Assembly: GCA_020718065.1 (NCBI GenBank)
Contig: DYDE01000006.1
Span: forward strand, 1-54,924
Origin: Marinifilum sp.
GTDB lineage: Bacteria > Bacteroidota > Bacteroidia > Bacteroidales > CG2-30-32-10
Direction of reading: 5' to 3'
DNA: 54,924 nucleotides
Shown piece by piece: positions 38,501 to 46,622 of the stretch. Position 1 is the first letter of the stretch, and each line of letters opens with the position of its first letter. The notes beneath the pieces were generated by a model, which had not been told where the DNA came from, did no database searches, and saw only the letters and a program-made list of their open reading frames with translations. The translations under genes and the position numbers were made by a program.

Positions 38501-40718
38501 AGGAAGTGGTATGCACAGGGTAATGATTTATGGTACTACTCCTACAAATATATCTGATTTAGGAATAACTTTAACTTCTAATGCCACTGGGACAATGTGT
38601 ATAGGTTCGTTTGTAACATTTACAGTTAATGTTACGAATAGTGGTCCAGACGATGCTGATCACGTGGTTGTTAATGCTGCATTGCCCGTTGGATTTAATA
38701 TGATTAGTTCATATACTACAATTGGTAGTTATAATTCTCTGAGTGGTTATTGGTCTATACCTGCTATTCCTAATGGTTCTGTTGTTACATTGACTTTTGT
38801 CGGCCAAATTACATCTATTCTTGCCGGAAACTCAAATGTTACTGCATATGCCAATATTCTTGCTTCTATGCAGAATGATAATAATTTCAACAACAATGGT
38901 GATAATGAAATACTTGGTGTTGGCAGTAACAATTCTCCAACAATAACACCTATTGCTGATGTTAGTATTTCTCGCAACTCAAATACAGGTCCCATTGCTT
39001 TTACAATAAGTGATGTTGAAACTCCACCGGCAAGCCTTACTTTAATTGGCACTTCAAGTAATACTTCGATTGTCCAAAATGAAAATATTGTTTTTGGAGG
39101 ATCGGGAGCAAATCGAACTGTAACAGTAACTCCAACTGTTGATCAAATTGGTATAGTAGATATAATTATAACAGTTAGTGATGGTACATGTACTAAACAG
39201 GATACTTTTAAAATTTCTTGTGGAAATATTTGGAAAGGTACAATAAATACAGATTGGCATGCATCAGGTAACTGGACTTTTGATGTGCCAACACTTACTA
39301 TAGAGGCAATAATACCTACTCATCCAATCGGACCAAATTTTCCTGTTATTACTAGCAACGAAAGCTGTCTTGATTTAGAAATACAAACAAATTCTTATGT
39401 TACTATTAATGGTGATAAAACACTGACCATATATGGATATTTATACAACAATGGAACTTTTAATATAACTTTTGGTACAGTAATTTTTAATGGAAGTATT
39501 TCTCAAAACATTAATTCTGGTACATGTAGCTTTTATAATGTTGAATTCAATAATACTACTGTTGGCAGTAATGATATTGTACTTTTAAGCAATATGACAA
39601 TAACGAATCAGGCAACTTTAAGAAATGGTATAGTTAATACTGGTGTATATACCATGATTTTTAATGGAGATAATGCAACAGTTAATATAACACCTTCTCC
39701 AAGCAACAATAGTCATATAAATGGGAAAGTAAGAAAAATCGGAACAACAGCATTTGAATTCCCAATTGGTAAAGGAGGTTTTTGGGCTCCTGCTTCGATT
39801 GCTGTCAGCATATTATCCAATACTATTGACGCAGAATATTTCAATTCAGCATGTGATAATAATTCAGCTCCATTTATGAATGGGTTGGATCATGTTAGTT
39901 ATGTTGAAAAATGGGAAATTACAAGAGTAGAAGGTAATAGTTATCCTGCAATTGTTTTGTTTTGGAAAGATGGAAACAGAAGCGGGATTAATGATCTTTC
40001 AAATTTAAAGGTTGCTCATTGGAATAGTGCAACTTTAAAATGGGATGATATGGGAGGCGTTGGAATTGGAACTATATCATCTGGTTCTATAACATCATCT
40101 GATGCCTTTACAAGTTATAGTCCTATATCTTTTGGAACTAAAACAAATTCGAATCCATTACCTATTGAATTACTTTCATATAATTTATTTTGTGACAAGG
40201 TTAATATTGTAATTGAATGGAGTACAGCTAGTGAAACCAACAATGATTTTTTTACAATTGAAAGTTCACCCGATGGGATTAATTTTACTCCAATAAATAT
40301 AATTAAAGGTGCAGGAAATAGCAATACCATCTTGAATTATTCTTTTATAGATAAACAACCTTATAGCGAAACTGTTTTTTATCGTCTGAAGCAAACCGAT
40401 TATGATGGAAAATATAAATATTTTGAAGTCAAATCAATAGATTGTAATGGATCTTCTCAAGTTGAAACAATTTTAAATATTCATCCTAATCCCATTACAA
40501 ACATTGTCTTTTTTGAAATCAGTAATTTGACTGAGAATAATATTAATATTCAGCTTACAGACATGTTGGGAAATATAATAGAAACAAAAGTTCAAAAAAA
40601 CATTTCGGAAAATCATGTAACAATTTATTTTAATATGTCGAAATATAGGGTAGGAGTTTATTATTTTAAATTAACATCAGGCAATTATAGTAAAACAGGA
40701 AAGATTATCAAAATCTAA
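35535..40718 (+). CDS. Very large T9SS-secreted surface protein with NHL-type repeats
   Basis: A 1,727-residue protein (start taken at the ATG at 35535; an in-frame TTG six codons earlier is less likely). Domains in order: signal peptide (1-37, ending SKAQ); a beta-sandwich domain (about 40-250) with 'CSTNGWMTFG' and 'RPLIAPLWDDL'; a domain starting 'SEDFEG' (about 255-430); a second copy of the first domain type (about 430-625); five NHL-like propeller blades (about 630-1010) each with 'ADVVIGQxxFT' and 'NRILIWN'; a DUF11-like adhesion domain (about 1015-1130); a cadherin/Ig-like segment; and a C-terminal T9SS sorting domain (last ~80 residues, beginning NIHPNPITN). It is probably an outer-surface adhesin. 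It is the only gene of its transcript. Confidence 0.88.
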   Translation: MFKLSNITTSQIAKRRLRFLCLLFLFSLININYSKAQNAESYNFNASLGVFNALGGTTMSLSGGNADEGWFNGIAIGFTFNYCNVNYTHIHCSTNGWMTFGTSSTNNVLSNASSANNISSGGTRPLIAPLWDDLNLQANTNLSYTLSGTSPNRVFTVEWLNVKWSGSATGNTISFQVKLYETSNKIEFIYRPESGVVAFASASVGLSDIATGSGNFISIDGTGLDPNKSSTTETTNINIKPTSGQKYIFTPPQPIPSCILFSEDFEGLSIGNLQTTGTLWRMYEITSSVNNWYIGDNSSAITGTKSLTISNYTYNKTDDADKVAYYATKINALNFYNLKINFKWKCLGETNTDYGLLVWSIDGVNWQSVTSTKYTGQSTTQTIENLDLSVCDNKEFFIGYRWINNSSGGTNPPFTVDDILIDGTPYLQYSFSFRQDVFTPISEGIIVTLDGNGGSAVSLPFTFNYANTNYTTIRVSKNGWIKMGIIDPSNAYDNNLGNLSYTSFLAPLWDTLCFDAFSSIIYTTIGTTPNNVFCVEWRNILWGNARQNFQVKLSETTGVIEFIYGQMMEPTNATATIGINDGTYCGSRFISVTPKSTPSISLDNSNNFISTNTYLTNGLVYVFNPQAMQNYSTWQAANIVVGQPNFTTNNSTASQTIASGANSSSVSSKGILAVGSYYSNRVLLWNSIPTSNGMAANVVVGQTNFTSTTTGTTNSKLNHPYNVAFSPDGNKLLIADAGNNRILIWNTIPTTNGVPADVVIGQTNFTSSSSGYSSTKLNTPTGILVLPNGKLIITDKNNNRVLIYNSIPTSNGVAADLVIGQNDFTTNSSGSTANKFDNPWDAAFTSEGKLLISDNGNSSNGNHRILIFNVVPSVNGVSADFVIGNTVFGQKPSTTTRTGFDQPCVTVSCEGKVAIADYGNSRIMVYNRVPTSNGAPADVVLGQPDFTTKVSFNDGSNNSGSPSDKNMYFPYSICFDINGRLMVNGTNPGGSGMHRVMIYGTTPTNISDLGITLTSNATGTMCIGSFVTFTVNVTNSGPDDADHVVVNAALPVGFNMISSYTTIGSYNSLSGYWSIPAIPNGSVVTLTFVGQITSILAGNSNVTAYANILASMQNDNNFNNNGDNEILGVGSNNSPTITPIADVSISRNSNTGPIAFTISDVETPPASLTLIGTSSNTSIVQNENIVFGGSGANRTVTVTPTVDQIGIVDIIITVSDGTCTKQDTFKISCGNIWKGTINTDWHASGNWTFDVPTLTIEAIIPTHPIGPNFPVITSNESCLDLEIQTNSYVTINGDKTLTIYGYLYNNGTFNITFGTVIFNGSISQNINSGTCSFYNVEFNNTTVGSNDIVLLSNMTITNQATLRNGIVNTGVYTMIFNGDNATVNITPSPSNNSHINGKVRKIGTTAFEFPIGKGGFWAPASIAVSILSNTIDAEYFNSACDNNSAPFMNGLDHVSYVEKWEITRVEGNSYPAIVLFWKDGNRSGINDLSNLKVAHWNSATLKWDDMGGVGIGTISSGSITSSDAFTSYSPISFGTKTNSNPLPIELLSYNLFCDKVNIVIEWSTASETNNDFFTIESSPDGINFTPINIIKGAGNSNTILNYSFIDKQPYSETVFYRLKQTDYDGKYKYFEVKSIDCNGSSQVETILNIHPNPITNIVFFEISNLTENNINIQLTDMLGNIIETKVQKNISENHVTIYFNMSKYRVGVYYFKLTSGNYSKTGKIIKI

Positions 40719-40817
40719 ATTTCTTTAAAATATTAACAAACTATATTTTTTTTAAAAATTTGTTTTAACAAATGAGACGACCCGAAGTTTAACTAAATTT
40801 CAATTCATGCATGTAAC

Positions 40818-40866
40818 CTTTATTTTTTTTATGGTCTGCTAAAGCTTTTTTTATCGTGCTTATTGA
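40818..40866. repeat. Right copy of a direct repeat flanking the T9SS gene
   Basis: The sequence is in the same orientation as 35234-35279. It begins 100 bp after the stop codon of the large T9SS gene. Confidence 0.5.
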
Positions 40867-40915
40867 TTTACAAAAGCAACAATTTATAAACAACGATACT
40901 ATGAGGTGAAGGAAT

Positions 40916-41521
40916 TTAATTTTTTTTCCAATACCTAAACCCTAAGCGCAAAACGGGAGATAAGTCAATATTTGGAATTTTGTATTGCTGATTGTCAAAA
41001 TATAAGCTGTTATCTTTTCTCAAATAAATATGAAATCCAGGCTGAATATAAAAATATTGACCTATAAAAAATTGGTAACTAATACCCCCGCCAACATCAG
41101 TGCTATGTATGTCCTTTTTTATACCTGTCGTTTTTTGTTCAATTTCGAATGTATGTAATTCAAAATAAGTATAAGTTTCGAGGTTTTTCCATACATTATA
41201 ACCCAAAAAGAAACCTGGTGAAGTTTTGTAATACCTTTTGAAATCTGATGATGCGTTTTTTATACCAGCAGGCTCTGCATCATATTTTCCTCCGTTGATA
41301 ACACTTATTCTAAACCTGAATTTTTCGTAGCGATAACAAGCTGCAAAGTGAAAACCTCCAGTTATAAACATAGGAACCAGACTTTCAATTTCTAATGCTT
41401 GTTTAACATCATAAGTCCGTGGATACGGTTTCCAAAATGATGCTTTCGTTGAGTCGTTTTGTGCCAATGCACTATAGGTGCTTACAAAAATGATGATGAT
41501 AATTAATTTTAACATTTTCAT
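40916..41521 (-). CDS. Small outer-membrane beta-barrel-like protein
   Basis: A 201-residue protein with a signal peptide (1-20, ending SALAQ). The mature part has regular amphipathic beta strands: 'FITGGFHFAACYRYEKFRFRI', 'GFFLGYNVWKNLETYTYFEL', 'DVGGGISYQFFIGQYFYIQP' and a terminal 'LRLGFRYWKKN' with aromatic end residues. This fits an eight-stranded barrel. It lies 88 bp downstream of a Crp/Fnr-type regulator on the same strand, so the regulator may control it. No ligand is suggested. Confidence 0.6.
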   Translation of the reverse strand: MKMLKLIIIIIFVSTYSALAQNDSTKASFWKPYPRTYDVKQALEIESLVPMFITGGFHFAACYRYEKFRFRISVINGGKYDAEPAGIKNASSDFKRYYKTSPGFFLGYNVWKNLETYTYFELHTFEIEQKTTGIKKDIHSTDVGGGISYQFFIGQYFYIQPGFHIYLRKDNSLYFDNQQYKIPNIDLSPVLRLGFRYWKKN

Positions 41522-41609
41522 GTTTTCTGAACTTTATAATTATTTGCAAAATTCAGAATAAGAAAACACAAAATACTCCACATTTGTTACCAAATTACAA
41601 AACCATATT

Positions 41610-42179
41610 TTATCCTTTGCGGATACGGCTTAATGACTTTGGTGCTATTCCCATGTAATTGGCTATATGATAAAGCGGTATTTTTTGAAATATTTCAGGA
41701 TATTCGTGCAGCATTTTTTGGTATCGTTCGTTGGCTGTTAGTGTTTGCAGATCTATACTTTGTTGAGCAATTTTTACAAAAGCTTTTTCTGTGAGAATGC
41801 GCCCTAGCTTTTCAAGTTTGGGTATCTTGTTATAACAATCATTAAGGTTGTTTTCAGAAATAACTATTAATTCGGTATTTTCAATTGCTTTGATATTAAT
41901 AAACGAGGGAGTGCTATTTAATCGGCTTCTGTTATCAGTGATCCAATCACCTGTAAAAGCAAAATCGGTGGTTGTTTCTTTTCCTGTTTCCTGTAGTTTG
42001 TGGTATATCAAAGCACCATTAATCACCAAAGCAACAGCAGTACAAATTTGTCCTTCTCTTAAAAAGTAATCGTTTTTTCTGAGTGTTTTAAATTCAACAT
42101 AATTCAACAAATGTTTCCATTCATTATCATTAAGTGAAACAATGGAATTGATGGAGTTTTTTATAATATCAAATTGCAT
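41610..42179 (-). CDS. Crp/Fnr-family transcriptional regulator
   Basis: A 189-residue protein. An N-terminal cyclic-nucleotide-binding-type beta barrel (about 20-115) contains 'KNDYFLREGQICTAVALVING' and 'YHKLQETGKETTTDFAF'. The dimerisation helix follows, and the C-terminal HTH ends 'IANYMGIAPKSLSRIRKG'. Length and sequence match the large Bacteroidetes group of short Crp-like regulators that lack both the cAMP pocket residues and the Fnr cysteines, so the effector is unknown. A palindrome at 42211-42238 just upstream could be its own operator. Confidence 0.9.
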   Translation of the reverse strand: MQFDIIKNSINSIVSLNDNEWKHLLNYVEFKTLRKNDYFLREGQICTAVALVINGALIYHKLQETGKETTTDFAFTGDWITDNRSRLNSTPSFINIKAIENTELIVISENNLNDCYNKIPKLEKLGRILTEKAFVKIAQQSIDLQTLTANERYQKMLHEYPEIFQKIPLYHIANYMGIAPKSLSRIRKG

Positions 42180-42507
42180 GGTATTTAATGAATAGTAGTT
42201 GTGGATATTGAAATTGTTATATAATTAAACAACAATTTGAAAATTTACATCATTTAGGCTTAAATAAAAACTGTTTCGATTTATAAGCTTTAATACCTTT
42301 ATTGTTTCATTCATATCTTGCTATTTGTTCGTAAAAATACAATTTTATTATACCATTTTTTCTAAAACATGTAGGTAAGACATCAATGTTCTTTCTTCTA
42401 GTTTATCATTTAATTGGTTTAAATATTGCTTTCCAAACCTATTGTAGCTTTTTATATAATGCGAAGTCTTTTCTCACAATGCTTTCAAACAAGCTTTATC
42501 ATAGGGT
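42180..42507. other. Intergenic region between CDF and Crp-type genes
   Basis: Apart from the inverted repeat at 42211-42238, the 328 bp contain AT-rich sequence with no recognisable gene, RNA or terminator. Confidence 0.4.
42211..42238. promoter_or_regulatory. Possible operator palindrome upstream of the Crp/Fnr-type gene
   Basis: AAATTGTT at 42211-42218 and AACAATTT at 42231-42238 form a perfect 8-bp inverted repeat with a 12-bp AT-rich spacer. It lies 32 bp upstream of the start codon of the regulator. The layout suits a dimeric regulator, perhaps by autoregulation. Confidence 0.4.
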
Positions 42508-43401
42508 TTAATTACAATTGGTTTCACATTTAGAATTTACTATACCAAATTCAACCTGGATGGTAGCATGCTCGATTTTAAAACGTTTGTGCAACTGACG
42601 CTGAATGTTGGTAATAAATGTAACATTGGTTTGAACCTGGGTTGTTAAATGAACGGTAAGAGCTGCTTCTGTGGTGCTTAATGCCCAAATATGAAGGTCG
42701 TGGATACCAGACACTTCGGGTAAGCTCTCGAGATAATCATTAACGGATTTGATGTTGATATTTTCGGGAACAGCATCGAGCGCAAGATTAATAGAATCAA
42801 TCAATAAGTGGTATGAACTATAAAGAATAACTCCTATGATAACAAAAGAAACGAGGGAATCAAGCCATAAGATACCAGTAAATAACATAATTATACCAGC
42901 AACCACTACACCCAAAGACACCAAGGCATCTGCTATAAAATGAACAAAAGCACTCCGGATATTTAAATCATGTTTTTTACCTTTAAGAAACAACCAGGCA
43001 GTAAATCCATTCACAAGAATACCGATTGCAGCAATTGTTATTACGCTATTTGAATTAATATCAATCGGTTTGCCGAGTCTTTGGATTGTTTCAAAAACAA
43101 TAAATGCAACAGCAGCCAAAAGTAATATTGTATTCAGTAAAGCAATGAGAATGGTTGAGCGACGAAAACCATAAGTGAATTTTAAAGTAGGTTTGCGTTG
43201 CGACAGAATAACTGCAATCCATGAAAACACCAAAGCCAAAACATCACTGAGATTATGCCCTGCATCGGCAATCAAAGCCATAGAGTTTGAGTAGTACCCA
43301 TATAATACTTCAACAATCACAAAAATGATATTAATGGAAATACCTATTCTAAAGGCATTTCCCAAATTAACATCAGTTTTATGCAAATGATCGTGTACCA
43401 T
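42508..43401 (-). CDS. Cation diffusion facilitator (CDF) metal exporter
   Basis: A 297-residue CzcD/ZitB-like transporter that exports Zn2+ or similar divalent metals in exchange for protons. There are six membrane helices. The metal site is formed by HNLSD in helix 2 (about 49-53) and HFIAD in helix 5 (about 153-157), both with the H-x3-D pattern of Zn/Cd-type members. The start 'MVHDHLHK' is a short His-rich lead. The cytoplasmic C-terminal domain ('IHDLHIWALSTTEAALTVHL') is present, and Cys residues occur in the final 'CETNCN'. A CAAAGGTA sequence at 43420-43427 (TACCTTTG on the minus strand) may be its -7 box. Confidence 0.92.
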   Translation of the reverse strand: MVHDHLHKTDVNLGNAFRIGISINIIFVIVEVLYGYYSNSMALIADAGHNLSDVLALVFSWIAVILSQRKPTLKFTYGFRRSTILIALLNTILLLAAVAFIVFETIQRLGKPIDINSNSVITIAAIGILVNGFTAWLFLKGKKHDLNIRSAFVHFIADALVSLGVVVAGIIMLFTGILWLDSLVSFVIIGVILYSSYHLLIDSINLALDAVPENINIKSVNDYLESLPEVSGIHDLHIWALSTTEAALTVHLTTQVQTNVTFITNIQRQLHKRFKIEHATIQVEFGIVNSKCETNCN

Positions 43402-43616
43402 AATTTCAACTTAATTAAACAAAGGTAGGTATCTTTTTGTTTTGTTAAAATATTCTTTATAATCATCGCTATTTTGCTATCCAATGTGATCAATCTGGCT
43501 ATGTGCCTGAAATTGCATCGTTTTTATAAAAACAAAAGCTGTGTAGCGGCAATCTGTTTTAGAACAGTGAATTATTTCTAATATTGCTGTTTACTACGAA
43601 TTATTTTTATTCTGAT

Positions 43617-44285
43617 TTATTGTTCATACTTTTTTGATAAAATCATTCCAGTTTTGCCGGAAATAATATAATGAGGACCACCACCAACCATATTAGGATT
43701 AGTTAAATTATAATCAACATACCATTTTTTATCTTTCAATTCTGCTTTAATATTATAAATTGACAAGTCTCTATATACTAACAATGCATCTTTTTGTGCA
43801 ATTTCTATAGCTGCTTTCTTATCAATCAATGCCAGGGAATTATTTTTATCGTTTTTAATTTTAATGACAATTTTACACCAATCATCTTTTCTCAATCTAA
43901 TACTTTCTTCTGTTTCTAATTCTGAATAATATGCTGATATTTCGCAACGTTTATTTTTATTAGAAACAAAATAAGTAGGAATGTTTTTTTTGTTATCTTT
44001 TTGTATTAGTATGATACGATTGTCAGTTTCATATTCAACAAATGCAATAGTCACATTCTCTAATAATAATTGCATTGATAAAGTTGTTGTATCTGCCATT
44101 ATTCCGGCTTTATATAGCTTTACTTGTTCTCCGTTCTTTAAAATATAGTCTTTTACAATATTGAAATTTTCTTTTGTCAGGCAATCGTTTTCATTATTCA
44201 GACTTTGAGAAATTAAATGATTTTTAGTCTGATAATTGCATTGACTAAAAATCATTGATAAAACCAGTATTATAAATGTTTTCAT
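43617..44285 (-). CDS. Hypothetical lipoprotein with NTF2-immunity/PepSY-like tail
   Basis: About 222 residues from the ATG at 44285, which places the signal sequence 'MKTFIILVLSMIFSQC' at the N-terminus. An upstream ATG at 44324 would add 13 charged residues and spoil the signal. The Cys at about 16 may be lipidated, although the lipobox FSQC is not ideal. The C-terminal ~70 residues ('AAIEIAQKDALLVY', 'KWYVDYNL', 'GGGPHYIISGKTGMIL') resemble the NTF2-like immunity/PepSY-type fold found in small exported proteins. No toxin gene is adjacent, so an immunity role is not supported by context. Function unknown. Confidence 0.45.
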   Translation of the reverse strand: MKTFIILVLSMIFSQCNYQTKNHLISQSLNNENDCLTKENFNIVKDYILKNGEQVKLYKAGIMADTTTLSMQLLLENVTIAFVEYETDNRIILIQKDNKKNIPTYFVSNKNKRCEISAYYSELETEESIRLRKDDWCKIVIKIKNDKNNSLALIDKKAAIEIAQKDALLVYRDLSIYNIKAELKDKKWYVDYNLTNPNMVGGGPHYIISGKTGMILSKKYEQ

Positions 44286-44373
44286 AAAATATTTGTGTTT
44301 AAGTTTTTTTGAGGAGTGCTTCATATTAAAATATAAGTTTAGTTTATCTCAATTTTTATAGCAGCAGTTTGTA

Positions 44374-44466
44374 TCAATTCTTAGTAACTGCTTTGCGGGC
44401 TTCGTCAATGTCATCCGATACGTATTTTCTACAGTGCTCTGCCACTTCAAGTTGCTCTTTCAAAGG
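44374..44466 (-). pseudogene. 3' remnant of an unidentified gene
   Basis: On the minus strand an open frame of 30 codons ends in TGA at 44374 and reads PLKEQLEVAEHCRKY followed by VSDDIDEARKAVTKN. Its composition (charged, amphipathic helix) and locally raised GC look like real coding sequence, unlike the surrounding AT-rich spacer. A stop codon directly upstream (44467-44469) and the lack of an ATG suggest it is the tail of a lost gene. I do not recognise the parent family. Confidence 0.4.
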
Positions 44467-44484
44467 TTATTCACACAGGTATTG

Positions 44485-45588
44485 TTAGTGGTAGTGTTCT
44501 TTTGTTAAACCTTTTAAGTAGTCCATAAATTCATTACTCAACTGAAAAAGATTTTCCTCTTTAGCTGCTTTATTGTATAGACTATAAAATTCATATGGAT
44601 TATAGAAAGTTTTAAGCATTTCATTTTTATAACCTGCTTTTACAATATGGTTTGCCATGAAAAACCCAATAGGATGTCCATTAAATCTTACGATTTCTAA
44701 AATTTTATCTACCATTTCCTTTTCAGATATCTCTTCTTTAGCGTATTTTAAAATCACATTATGAAATCTTTCTAAATCTGCTTGAGCCTGATTATATAAA
44801 TTCACCCATATTTCAACCATTTCGGGTAATTCTCCAACTTCATCAAAATACTTCTCGTAACCTTCAGATTTATCAATCAGGTCTGCAATTCCTTCATTCT
44901 GAATTAAATCAATACAATGGTTTAAATCACTTTTGTAATTGAAATCATGATTTTCAAAATTTTCTCTATAATTATGAAAAAATTCATGGGCAAGAAAATT
45001 TATTCGTTGTTCTTCCGTTTTTTTATAAATTAAATTAAAGTCAACATATATTGCATCTTCATTATTCTTGCCATCAGCAATAAGGAAAAGAAAATAAAGG
45101 GGCTTAAATTTGGTAGTCGAATCTATTGTGATCCCAAGAAAAGAACTTAATCTTTGTTTTGTTTTTACGACTAAAGCATTAAAATCATAATTTTCTCTGA
45201 ATGATTTGATTGGTTCATAATTATTATTTATGTCAATATAATTTGTCAGGAGAAGCTTTTTGTTCATCAACATAGGATTTTTATTCATTTCTTCTTTTGT
45301 AATACTTAAAATGCTATCTTTTTCGGCTATTCTCCCATTACCAAAAACAATATTAATAGAATTCTTAATAATGTTTATCACAGTTTTGTCTTTTCTTTTT
45401 GCATATGTCTTGTAACAACTCGAACTGTCAAAATCTTTCCATTGCGCTGCAGAAATTTCATTTCCTTTTTTTAAAGTTGAAGTTACTTTAAAGAATTCAT
45501 CGACCGATGTTAAATCAACTGTTTGTGCAATTGAAATGTTAATACTTGAAAATAGTATTAATAAGCCTATTGAAATTTTTATTTTCAC
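44485..45588 (-). CDS. Exported putative zinc-dependent peptidase (DUF5700-like)
   Basis: A 367-residue protein with a signal peptide (1-21, ending ISIAQ). Near residue 200 lies HEFFHNYRE, an HExxH-like metal motif in which the central residues read H-E-F-F-H, as in gluzincin-type peptidases. 'NEGIADLIDKSEGYEKY' about 30 residues later could supply the third ligand Glu. The overall layout matches the uncharacterised Bacteroidetes family annotated as putative zinc-dependent peptidase DUF5700. It probably acts in the periplasm or outside; the substrate is unknown. The divergent intergenic region upstream carries the 41-bp hairpin array. Confidence 0.65.
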   Translation of the reverse strand: MKIKISIGLLILFSSINISIAQTVDLTSVDEFFKVTSTLKKGNEISAAQWKDFDSSSCYKTYAKRKDKTVINIIKNSINIVFGNGRIAEKDSILSITKEEMNKNPMLMNKKLLLTNYIDINNNYEPIKSFRENYDFNALVVKTKQRLSSFLGITIDSTTKFKPLYFLFLIADGKNNEDAIYVDFNLIYKKTEEQRINFLAHEFFHNYRENFENHDFNYKSDLNHCIDLIQNEGIADLIDKSEGYEKYFDEVGELPEMVEIWVNLYNQAQADLERFHNVILKYAKEEISEKEMVDKILEIVRFNGHPIGFFMANHIVKAGYKNEMLKTFYNPYEFYSLYNKAAKEENLFQLSNEFMDYLKGLTKEHYH

Positions 45589-45983
45589 TATTATCTTATA
45601 TTAGAAGACCATTTTTTTTAAGTAAAAGTAGATATGTTACAGCTAGTAATAACATTATCAAAAGCAATCAAAGCCAACCTAATTTGGCTGACTAACCTTA
45701 CTTTTAATAAATATTGTTTTCCCCACAAATTCCTCCATTTTCAAATTTCAATCAAATTTCAACTAAATTTCCACAAAAAACAAAAAAAACCGTTTGTTTT
45801 TTCTCTAAAATCATTTAAAATGCCCTCATCTAAACAAAGAGTTTTGTTTTTTATAAAAACCAAGCATTCATTAAGCAATTAATTTAAAGCATATTGCATC
45901 ACATATTCAAATAAAACTATTGCATCCTGAAAATAAAAAAGCTAAAATTTGAATCTTTTAACAAACTGTAAAGAAATTGAACG
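45589..45983. other. Intergenic region left of the hairpin array
   Basis: The sequence is AT-rich and includes a strand-biased C/A-rich patch (about 45717-45795) with runs of A. A short ORF here looks like chance and has no coding character. No RNA gene was recognised. Confidence 0.4.
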
Positions 45984-45995
45984 TCAATGTTTAGT

Positions 45996-46622
45996 CTGGT
46001 ATTTTTCCCAGAAAACATTTTGGCGTAAGAATTTGTTCTGGCATTTTGCCAGGAAGAATATTGACGTAAGAATTTGTTCTGGCGTTTCGCCAGGAAGAAT
46101 ATTGACGTACGAATTTGTTCTGGCATTTTGCCAGGAAGAATATTGACGTAAGAATTTGTTCTGGCGTTTCGCCAGGAAGAATATTGACGTACGAATTTGT
46201 TCTGGCATTTTGCCAGGAAGAATATTGACGTAAGAATTTGTTCTGGCATTTTGCCAGGAAGAATATTGACGTAAGAATTTGTTCCAGTGTTTCGCTGTGA
46301 AGAATTTTGACGTAGGATTTTATTCCAGCGTTTCGCTGTGAAGAATTTTGACGTAGGATTTTGTTCCAGCATTTCGCTGTGAAGAATATTGACGTAAGAT
46401 TTTGTTCCAGCATTTCGCTGTGAAGAATTTTGATGTAGGATTTTATTCCAGCGTTTCGCTGTGAAGAATATTGACGTAGGAATTTGTTCCAGCGTTTCAC
46501 TGTGAAGAATATTGATGCAAGAATTTGTTCCAGCGTTTCGCCGGGAAGAATTTTGGCGTGAGAATTTGTTCCGGCTTTTCGCCGGGAAACATTTTGGCGT
46601 AGAAATTTGTTCCGGCGTTTTA
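45996..46622. repeat. Sixteen-unit tandem array of 41-bp hairpin repeats
   Basis: Hairpins begin at 45996 and then at 46038, 46079, 46120, 46161, 46202, 46243, 46284, 46325, 46366, 46407, 46448, 46489, 46530, 46571 and 46612, a constant 41-bp step after the first. Typical cores are CTGGCATTTTGCCAG, CTGGCGTTTCGCCAG, CCAGCGTTTCGCTG and CCGGCTTTTCGCCGG. Arms covary between units while the loop and the linker (containing TTGACGTA and GAATTTGTT) stay similar. Units fall into blocks: CTGG-type (46038-46257), CCAG-type (46284-46503) and CCGG-like at the right end. Because 41 is not a multiple of 3, long ORFs appear in several frames; none is a gene. There are no spacers, so this is not CRISPR. Confidence 0.93.

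Noticed and set aside
43617..44285. Immunity protein of a toxin system
   Set aside because: The tail resembles an NTF2-type immunity fold, but no polymorphic toxin or other immunity genes are adjacent.
45917..46500. Overlapping Asn/Arg-rich ORFs on the minus strand through the hairpin array
   Set aside because: They exist in several frames because the 41-bp unit rotates the frame; the product is just the translated repeat.
45996..46622. CRISPR array
   Set aside because: The units are directly adjoining 41-bp repeats with no unique spacers, and no cas genes are present.
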